Shown here piece after piece: positions 6,868 through 11,429 of a stretch of 11,429 nt of DNA. Under the pieces are notes generated by a model that worked only from the letters and a program-made list of their open reading frames with translations, ran no database searches and was not told the origin of the DNA. This DNA is from Actinomycetes bacterium. Its GTDB lineage: Bacteria; Actinomycetota; Acidimicrobiia; Acidimicrobiales; Microtrichaceae. Made by a program: the position numbers and the translations under genes. Each line of letters begins with the position of its first letter. Within the stretch, counting starts at the first letter, position 1. The DNA lies in contig JAEZFI010000318.1 of the NCBI GenBank assembly GCA_023437745.1, positions 1 to 11,429 on the forward strand, given 5' to 3'.

Positions 6868-6918
6868 CGTTCTCAGCGCGGGATGTCCCGCCCGGCGGGA
6901 CAGATCGCGCCGAGAACG
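6868..6918. terminator. Double-stem hairpin C (CGTTCTC...GAGAACG family)
   Basis: The outer stem is 13 bp with one A/C mismatch (6868-6880 with 6906-6918). A 4/4 internal loop, the inner stem GTCCCG (6885-6890) with CGGGAC (6896-6901) and a 5-base loop follow. It matches hairpin A in architecture and in both stem sequences, while loop and spacer bases differ. It lies 10 bases beyond the panD stop and probably ends that reverse-strand transcript. Confidence 0.65.
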
Positions 6919-6928
6919 CTGGTGGGCG

Positions 6929-7318
6929 TCAGACCGCGACGACCGCGGGGCCCGGGATCTCGGCCCGCTGCTCCACGATGCGGTTGTCCGCGTCCACGAA
7001 GATCGCCGTCGGCTCGTGGGCCTTCGCCTCGGCGTCGTCCATCTCCACGAACGTGGCGATGATGACGAGGTCGCCGACGGCGGCGTGGTGGGCGGCCGCT
7101 CCGTTGACGCAGATGACGCCCGAGCCGCGCTCGCCCTCGATCGCGTAGGTCGCCAGGCGACTGCCGTTCGTCACGTTCCACACCTGGACCTCCTCGTACG
7201 GGAGGATGCCGGCCGCATCGAGCAGGTCACGGTCGATGGTCAGCGAGCCCTCGTAGTGGAGGTCCGCCTGGGTGACCGTGGCGCGATGGATCTTCGAGTG
7301 GAACATGTGGCGTCGCAA
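6929..7318 (-). CDS. panD: Aspartate 1-decarboxylase (pyruvoyl-dependent)
   Basis: PanD makes beta-alanine from aspartate for pantothenate and CoA synthesis. This 129-aa protein covers the whole family: KSKIHRATVTQADLHYEG-like N-terminus, the self-cleavage site Gly24-Ser25 (YEGSLTID), Lys9, Arg54 and Tyr58, and ERGSGVICVNGAAAH (63-77). The proenzyme is expected to cleave at Ser25 and form a pyruvoyl group. I place the start at the TTG at 7318, because AGGGGG (7331-7326) lies 7 bases before it and this start gives exactly the E. coli numbering (K9, G24/S25, R54, Y58). An ATG four codons later (7306) lacks a ribosome site, and a GTG at 7372 would run back into the upstream gene. It lies 19 bases after the phosphotransferase gene and probably shares its mRNA. 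A CoA-supply gene fits a region full of acyl-CoA enzymes. Confidence 0.93.
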   Translation of the reverse strand: MRRHMFHSKIHRATVTQADLHYEGSLTIDRDLLDAAGILPYEEVQVWNVTNGSRLATYAIEGERGSGVICVNGAAAHHAAVGDLVIIATFVEMDDAEAKAHEPTAIFVDADNRIVEQRAEIPGPAVVAV

Positions 7319-7337
7319 ACGCGGACCCCCTGGTCGG

Positions 7338-8414
7338 TCACGCCCCAGGTGGGTGCGTGCTTCGGTCACCACGGTACCGGGATCGGGCCTTTTCGAACCA
7401 CTGCACCATCCGCTCGAAGACCGGCGCCCGGGCCGCCCACTCGTCGGCCGTGCTCACGCCGTCTGGCAGGTAGACGTTGCCGAAGCGTCCCCCGCCGAGC
7501 TCGGCGATCATCTTCGCCGGGAGCCAGGCGAACCGGACCGCCGACAGGTGCATGCCGGCCAGCGCGACGTCGGGGTCGATCCGCTCGGACACGCCGTCGA
7601 GCCACCGCGAGGTGACGGCCCGCTCCACCTCGTCGAGGCGCTCCACGTCGACGAGGAGGTCGAGGAACGTGTCGAAGACCATCACCGGCACGTCGAGCCC
7701 GACCGGTGACCAACCCGCCATCGCCCAGTCGACCAGCACCGGGACGCCGTCGTCGGGGACGATGACGTTGCCGGGCCACAGGTCGTGGTGCGTCACGGTG
7801 TGCGGCAGCGTGGCGAGGCGCTCGCAGCACCAGGCCCGCTGCTCCCACAGGCGCGCCAGCCCTCGCCGCAGCGGGGCGTCGATCACGGCGGCGACGTCGG
7901 GATGGGCCCACGCCTGCTCGTCCTCGAACGCGGCGGACGTGACGGGGCGGTGCGCCAGGAACGACGGAAGCCAGCTCCGTGCCAGCCAGGGCTCGGGGGG
8001 ACGCCCGGTGGCCCGGGCCTGCGTGGCGCCCCAGGCGTGGGCGAGCCGGCCGGCTTCCTCGGTCGACATCTCGACTCCCGGCCGACCGGTCACGTCCTCC
8101 AGCCACAGCTCGACCCGCCCGTCCGTGAGCTGGACCGAGCGGAGGAGCCGGGGCAGCCGCATGCCGGGGTGGACCCAACCGGCGAGGTCGCTGGCGTAGA
8201 GGTCCGCCTCGCGCCGCCACCAGTTCCAGTGGTCGACGGTCGGGCCGGACGGCCAGCCTCGATATCCCGCCTCGCCGTCGGGCCGGATCGTCTTGCGGAT
8301 CAGCGTCTCGCCGTCGACCCGCACCCGCTGGACCGACTCGGTCACCGGGTTGAATCGGTTGAACGTCAGCTCTTCGACGACCTCGACCTGCCCCTCCACC
8401 CGGGCAGTCTGCAC
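7338..8414 (-). CDS. Phosphotransferase of the APH/choline-kinase-like fold
   Basis: This is a 358-aa protein with the aminoglycoside-phosphotransferase (APH) kinase fold. The catalytic loop is THHDLWPGNV (208-217), giving the HxDxxxxN pattern with Asp211 and Asn216. The metal-binding Asp is Asp229 in VLVDWAMAG (226-234). The N-lobe is short and Trp-rich, with a possible ATP-binding lysine at 41 (LIRKTI). Proteins of this fold phosphorylate small molecules with hydroxyl groups (antibiotics, choline, sugars, ecdysteroids); the substrate here is unknown and I would not call it a resistance gene. The GTG start at 8414 has GGAGG on the coding strand 10 bases upstream (8429-8425). The gene sits between hairpin D, which begins 17 bases before its start, and panD 19 bases downstream. 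Shared transcription with panD is likely, but no functional link is obvious. Confidence 0.8.
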   Translation of the reverse strand: MQTARVEGQVEVVEELTFNRFNPVTESVQRVRVDGETLIRKTIRPDGEAGYRGWPSGPTVDHWNWWRREADLYASDLAGWVHPGMRLPRLLRSVQLTDGRVELWLEDVTGRPGVEMSTEEAGRLAHAWGATQARATGRPPEPWLARSWLPSFLAHRPVTSAAFEDEQAWAHPDVAAVIDAPLRRGLARLWEQRAWCCERLATLPHTVTHHDLWPGNVIVPDDGVPVLVDWAMAGWSPVGLDVPVMVFDTFLDLLVDVERLDEVERAVTSRWLDGVSERIDPDVALAGMHLSAVRFAWLPAKMIAELGGGRFGNVYLPDGVSTADEWAARAPVFERMVQWFEKARSRYRGDRSTHPPGA

Positions 8415-8431
8415 GCAGCGGTGGCCTCCGA

Positions 8432-8487
8432 CCCGTTCTGTTCCAGGGAGAGCATCACGGACGATGCTCTGGCTGGAACAGAACGGG
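8432..8487. terminator. Double-stem hairpin D (CGTTCTGTTCC family)
   Basis: The outer stem is 15 bp and perfect (8432-8446 with 8473-8487). A 2/2 G/G internal loop, an 8-bp inner stem (AGAGCATC 8449-8456 with GATGCTCT 8463-8470) and a 6-base loop follow. It lies 8 bases after the reverse-strand SDR stop and 17 bases before the phosphotransferase start, next to that gene's ribosome site. It is the most stable-looking member of the GTTCT...AGAAC family here. No T-tract follows on either strand. Confidence 0.65.
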
Positions 8488-8495
8488 AGGGAGGG

Positions 8496-9404
8496 TCAGG
8501 TGCCGTAGACGGGGGTGGGCGGGGTCGCCTCGCGGAGGAGGTCGGCCACCACCGCACCGACCTCGTCGGGCTCCCAGCGGGCACCCTTGTCGACGCGTGG
8601 CCCGTGGCGGAAGCCCTCGGCGATGCCGATGATGCCGCCCTCGACCTCGAACACCCGACCCGTGACGTCACGGGACGCCGCCGAGCCGAGCCACACGACC
8701 AGCGGCGACACGTTCTCGGGGGCCATCGCGTCGAACGCGCCCTCCTCGACCTCGGCCATCATCTCCTTGAAGGCCTCCTCGGTCATGCGCGTCCGGGCGG
8801 CCGGGGCGAGCGCGTTGGCCGTGACGCCGATGCGACCGAGCTCGGCCGCTTGGACCAGCGTGAGGCTGGCGATGGCGCCCTTCGCCGCCGAGTAGGCGGC
8901 CTGCGCGATCGATCCCATCAGCCCTGCGCCGGACGACGTGTTGATGATGCGACCGTCGACCGGCTCGCCGGCCTTGGACCGGCCGCGCCAGTAGGCGGCG
9001 GCGTGGCGCGCCGGCGCCGCATGGCCCAGCACGTGCACCCGGAGCACGGCCTCCCACTCGTCCTGCTCGCTGTTCACGAACATGCGGTCCCGCACGATGC
9101 CCGCGTTGTTCACGACCACGTCGAGGCCGCCGAAGGTGTCGATGGCCAGCTGCACCATCTCACCGGCGGAGTCCCACCCCGCGACGTCGTGCCCCGAGGC
9201 GATCGCCTCGCCGCCCGCCGCCACGATCTCGTCCACGACGCTCTGCGCCGGCGTGTCGCTGGGGTCGCTGCCGTCCTGCGCGACGCCGAGGTCGTTCACC
9301 ACGACCTTGGCGCCCTGCCGGGCGAACTCGAGCGCATGCGCCCGCCCGATCCCCCGGCCGGCGCCGGTCACGATCACGACTCGTCCCTCACAGATCCCTG
9401 CCAT
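8496..9404 (-). CDS. Short-chain dehydrogenase/reductase of the MFE-2/Rv3548c-like type
   Basis: This is a 302-aa SDR with TGAGRGIG (13-20), NNAG (99-102), Ser157/Ser158 (NTSSG), and Tyr171 and Lys175 (YSAAK). The VVVNDLGVAQDGSD stretch (34-47) after beta-strand 2 and the extra C-terminal 45 residues are typical of the dehydrogenase unit of peroxisomal multifunctional enzyme 2 and of actinobacterial homologues such as Rv3548c. As I recall, Rv3548c belongs to the mycobacterial steroid-ring cluster. A 3-hydroxyacyl-CoA or hydroxysteroid substrate is therefore likely. The ATG at 9404 has no ribosome site, so the message may be leaderless. Its promoter region is shared with the divergent F420-type gene and holds two inverted repeats. 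Hairpin D follows its stop by 8 bases. Confidence 0.85.
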   Translation of the reverse strand: MAGICEGRVVIVTGAGRGIGRAHALEFARQGAKVVVNDLGVAQDGSDPSDTPAQSVVDEIVAAGGEAIASGHDVAGWDSAGEMVQLAIDTFGGLDVVVNNAGIVRDRMFVNSEQDEWEAVLRVHVLGHAAPARHAAAYWRGRSKAGEPVDGRIINTSSGAGLMGSIAQAAYSAAKGAIASLTLVQAAELGRIGVTANALAPAARTRMTEEAFKEMMAEVEEGAFDAMAPENVSPLVVWLGSAASRDVTGRVFEVEGGIIGIAEGFRHGPRVDKGARWEPDEVGAVVADLLREATPPTPVYGT

Positions 9405-9407
9405 GGA

Positions 9408-9421
9408 CCACTGCTTAGTGG
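9408..9421. promoter_or_regulatory. Inverted repeat CCACT-N4-AGTGG upstream of the SDR
   Basis: CCACTGCTTAGTGG has 5-bp arms and a 4-base centre. It starts 3 bases upstream of the SDR ATG, so if the mRNA is leaderless it covers the SDR promoter. It could be a second operator in this gap, or a small chance palindrome. Confidence 0.35.
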
Positions 9422-9425
9422 AATC

Positions 9426-9438
9426 TGACGCCTCGTCA
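9426..9438. promoter_or_regulatory. Operator-like inverted repeat TGACG-N3-CGTCA
   Basis: TGACGCCTCGTCA shares both 5-bp arms, the 3-base spacing and the last spacer base (T) with the repeat at 2798-2812. It lies in the 68-bp divergent gap between the SDR and the F420-type oxidoreductase. Two hits in the only two divergent gaps of the window suggest a shared regulator. Confidence 0.55.
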
Positions 9439-9458
9439 CATTCCGGGCTCGGCCGGGC

Positions 9459-9464
9459 TACGGT
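9459..9464 (+). promoter_or_regulatory. Candidate -10 box (TACGGT) for the F420-type oxidoreductase
   Basis: TACGGT fits TANNNT and lies 8 bases before the GTG at 9473, with no Shine-Dalgarno sequence between. The arrangement mirrors that before the acyl-CoA dehydrogenase and again suggests a leaderless transcript. Confidence 0.4.
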
Positions 9465-9472
9465 CCGTCCTC

Positions 9473-10312
9473 GTGCGCTACGGGATCACGATGTTCGCGA
9501 CCGACCTCACGATCGATCCCGTGGAGCTGGCCGTGGAGGCCGAGGCTCGCGGCTTCCACTCGGTCTGGTACCCCGAGCACACGCACATCCCGACCAGCCG
9601 GCTCACACCACCCCCCACGGGCGTGGCCGAGCTGCCCGAGGAGTACAAGCGCAGCACCGACCCGCTCATCGTGCTGGCGGCGGCCGCCGCGCTGACCACC
9701 AGCATCCGGCTGGGCACCGGGATCCTGCTGCCGGCGCAGCGCGAGCCGATCGTCACGGCCAAGGCCATCGCGACGCTGCAGCGCATCGCGCGTGGTCGCT
9801 TCTCGCTGGGCATCGGCTTCGGCTGGAACGAGGACGAGATGGCGCACCACGGCGTGCCCATGTCCGAACGGCGCGACATCACCCGGGAGCACATGCTCGC
9901 CATGCAGGCGCTGTGGACCGACGAGGTCGCGAGCTTCGCAGGGCGGCACGTGAACTTCGGCCCGTCGTGGAGCTGGCCCAAGCCGGAGCACCCCGTGCCC
10001 GTGCTCCTCGGCGGCGGCGCCGGGCCGAAGCTGTTCGCCCAGATCGCCGAGTACGGGCACGGCTGGATCCCGATCGGGGGAGCCGGGCTGGGCGAGGCGA
10101 TCCCCCGGCTCCGCGACACGGTCGCCGACGCCGGGCGTGATCCGTCCGCGCTCGAGATCATCCCGTTCGGCTCGGTACCCGACCACGCGAAGCTGGACCA
10201 CTTCGAGGCGATCGGCGTGACCGAGTGCGTTTTCCGGATCCCGGGCGCCGACCGGGACACCGTGCTCGCCGCGCTGGACGAGCAGCACGGGTTGATCAGC
10301 CAGCGGGCCTGA
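9473..10312 (+). CDS. LLM-class F420-dependent oxidoreductase (Rv2161c-type)
   Basis: This is a 279-aa luciferase-like monooxygenase-fold protein, a TIM barrel that binds coenzyme F420 (or FMN). Visible family signatures are SVWYPEHTHIPTSR (30-43), LPEEYKRSTDPLIVLAAAAA (54-73), IRLGTGILLPAQREPI (78-93), ATLQRIARGRFSLGIGFGWNEDEM (100-123) and VPVLLGGGAGPKLF (175-188). These are typical of the TIGR03619 group (Rv2161c family). Members perform hydride transfers to or from F420; the substrate is unknown. Length is normal. The GTG start looks leaderless. It is divergent from the SDR at 8496-9404, and the shared TGACG-N3-CGTCA repeat links it to the FadE30-like gene, so a role in the same catabolism is possible. 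Its last 17 bases overlap the end of the convergent membrane-protein gene. Confidence 0.88.
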   Translation: MRYGITMFATDLTIDPVELAVEAEARGFHSVWYPEHTHIPTSRLTPPPTGVAELPEEYKRSTDPLIVLAAAAALTTSIRLGTGILLPAQREPIVTAKAIATLQRIARGRFSLGIGFGWNEDEMAHHGVPMSERRDITREHMLAMQALWTDEVASFAGRHVNFGPSWSWPKPEHPVPVLLGGGAGPKLFAQIAEYGHGWIPIGGAGLGEAIPRLRDTVADAGRDPSALEIIPFGSVPDHAKLDHFEAIGVTECVFRIPGADRDTVLAALDEQHGLISQRA

Positions 10313-11351
10313 CCGACGCTTCCTCGCGGAGGGTGCCCGGTCGCACCCACGCGAGCGCAGCGACCGCGAGCATCCCGAGCGCAGCGCCCGCAGCCGCCAC
10401 GACCGTGGCACGGGCGATCGCCGGGTCGAGGCCGGTCGGGAGCTGCGAGCGGGTGAGCCACGTCCACCCCGTCGCTCCCAGCAGCACGCCGATCCCGACG
10501 CATGCGCCGGTGGCGAGGAGGACCGAGTCACGGTGCGACGCCCGGAACTTCGCGAGTGCGATGGCCAGCAGCAGCCAAGCGAGCGCCGGCATGACGAAGC
10601 CCTCCACCTTGGCCAGGGCGGGCGCCGCCGACGCCGACCAGGTGCCGACGAACCGGCCGAAGCTGGCAGCGACCGCCAGCGCCGCCCCCACGGCCAGCGC
10701 GGTCCCCGGGCGCCCGAGCAACGTGAGTCCGAGCAGCGCCGCCGCAATCGCGACCATCCCGAGGAGCGAGGGCCACGGCGTCGGACCTTCCACCCATGCC
10801 ACGCGACCCGTCACGACGAGGGGCCGTCCGGACCACTCGCCCTCGATCGACCACGACGGCACCACGACGACCTCGTCCGCCACGCGGTCGGCCGAGGTCA
10901 CCGCCACCGGGTCGGCGTCGGTCCAATGCGCGCGGTCGTCGTGCCACGCCCACGACGGCGACGACGAGACCTCTCGCCACTCGGGCTCGCCGCCGCTGAG
11001 CACCCGCTGGGGGACCACGACGTCGTCGCCGGGATTCGCCTGGAGGAACGCGGTGACCGACAGCTGGTTCTCCTCGACGCCGTCGGGGCCGATCCGCAGG
11101 TAGGGCTCACCCTGGTCGCCGAAGACGGTCAGCACGTCGCCGGTCTCGTTGACGACCTCGATGCGCGTGCCGGCGTCGATGAGGCGCCAGTGCAGCCCGT
11201 CGACGTCCGGCTCGATCGACGTGATCGTCGAGCGGTAGTTGGACGCCGGCGGCAGCCCCTCGTCGCCCCCTCCGTGCGCCGAGGCCGGTGGAGCGAGCCC
11301 GACGAACGCGGCGAGGACGAGCACCGCTGCCGCGGCGAGTTGGAGGCGCAC
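10296..11351 (-). CDS. Secreted/membrane protein with N-terminal extracellular domain and five predicted membrane helices
   Basis: This is a 351-aa protein. It has a signal peptide (1-25, ending PASA-HG), an extracellular domain (about 26-190) and five hydrophobic helices (about 194-212, 216-232, 251-268, 276-294 and 313-335). The extracellular part contains YLRIGPDGVEENQLSVTAFL (84-103) and PSWAWHDDRAHW (132-143). I recognise this pattern (Y-[LV]-R-x-x-x-x-G-V-x-x-N, then WHDHR-x-HW) from actinobacterial membrane proteins of unknown function, some near copper-handling genes. His/Asp residues in the second motif could bind a metal, but that is inference. The second motif reads WHDDR instead of the WHDHR I remember. 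The GTG at 11351 keeps the full signal peptide, though GGGGAG abuts it without spacing, so the start is not firm. No functional link to the neighbours is evident. Confidence 0.7.
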   Translation of the reverse strand: MRLQLAAAAVLVLAAFVGLAPPASAHGGGDEGLPPASNYRSTITSIEPDVDGLHWRLIDAGTRIEVVNETGDVLTVFGDQGEPYLRIGPDGVEENQLSVTAFLQANPGDDVVVPQRVLSGGEPEWREVSSSPSWAWHDDRAHWTDADPVAVTSADRVADEVVVVPSWSIEGEWSGRPLVVTGRVAWVEGPTPWPSLLGMVAIAAALLGLTLLGRPGTALAVGAALAVAASFGRFVGTWSASAAPALAKVEGFVMPALAWLLLAIALAKFRASHRDSVLLATGACVGIGVLLGATGWTWLTRSQLPTGLDPAIARATVVAAAGAALGMLAVAALAWVRPGTLREEASVRPAG

Positions 11352-11398
11352 CTCCCCATGGTCGTCCCGGGACGGGCGGGGGTTCCATTCGCGAGGCC

Positions 11399-11429
11399 CG
11401 TTCTGTCGCGTGGGGCGTGACGCCTGCGT
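11399..11429. repeat. Hairpin E: left half of a hairpin-B-type element, cut by the window end
   Basis: CGTTCTGTCGC (11399-11409), a 6-base spacer and CGTGAC (11416-11421) reproduce the left half of hairpin B: the same two arms and spacer length, but different spacer bases. The right half lies beyond the window. It starts 48 bases upstream of the membrane-protein gene, so it presumably marks the 3' end of the next gene outside. Confidence 0.6.

Noticed and set aside
7319..7372. Upstream GTG start for panD at 7372
   Set aside because: It would overlap the phosphotransferase gene and add 18 residues not found in the family. The TTG at 7318 has a good ribosome site and gives canonical numbering.
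7338..8414. Antibiotic resistance gene
   Set aside because: Only the general APH catalytic loop is seen. There is no specific aminoglycoside or macrolide kinase signature and no mobile-element context.
4862..8487. The same hairpins as LexA/SOS boxes
   Set aside because: The actinobacterial SOS box is GAAC-N4-GTTC with arms in the other order and close spacing. Here GTTC and GAAC face outward, tens of bases apart.
4862..11429. The GTTCT...AGAAC hairpins as integron attC sites
   Set aside because: attC sites start RYYYAAC and end GTTRRRY, the opposite polarity. No integrase is present and the neighbours are ordinary chromosomal metabolic genes.

Overview
The window is very GC-rich, uses GTG (and one TTG) starts freely, and is packed with short-gap genes for CoA-thioester, SDR and F420-type oxidoreductase chemistry. 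That combination points to a high-GC actinobacterium. An Acidimicrobiia-like member is my guess from the gene mix, but no rRNA or marker gene is present to prove it. Ten protein genes cover nearly all of the sequence. There are no tRNA or rRNA genes, insertion sequences, CRISPR arrays or phage genes.

Layout. Position 110-571 (+) holds an unrecognised small protein. It converges on two tandem reverse-strand genes (575-1633 and 1630-2763) for membrane-anchored, proline-rich PHB-depolymerase/LpqC-type esterases that overlap by 4 bp. A short divergent promoter region follows. Next is a forward lipid/steroid block: an acyl-CoA dehydrogenase resembling FadE30 (2826-4052), an SDR resembling IpdF (4054-4836), a MaoC-type hydratase with an unusual insertion in its active site (4937-5434) and a thiolase (5593-6798). 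FadE30 and IpdF are neighbours in the mycobacterial pathway that breaks down the last two steroid rings (HIP degradation), so the block probably degrades steroid ring remnants or another branched or cyclic acyl-CoA. Converging on it from the reverse strand are panD (6929-7318), an APH-fold phosphotransferase (7338-8414) and a second SDR (8496-9404). Divergent from that SDR is an F420-dependent LLM-class oxidoreductase (9473-10312). Its end overlaps the end of a secreted/membrane protein gene with five predicted membrane helices (10296-11351, reverse).

Regulation. The two divergent intergenic regions (2764-2825 and 9405-9472) carry the same inverted repeat, TGACG-N3-CGTCA. Both forward genes there have a TANNNT -10 box six to eight bases before a GTG start that lacks a Shine-Dalgarno sequence, which suggests leaderless transcripts under one shared regulator. 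The thiolase has its own perfect 16-bp palindrome.

The most unusual non-coding signal is a family of double-stem hairpins that start GTTCT and end AGAAC. There are four complete copies (4863-4909, 5436-5487, 6868-6918, 8432-8487) and one cut off by the window edge (11399-11429). The stem sequences differ between subtypes but both arms change together, and the outer stem / symmetric internal loop / inner stem plan is kept. The complete copies lie 1 to 26 bases past a stop codon. They look like a dispersed 3'-end element: terminators, RNA-processing sites or a REP-like repeat.
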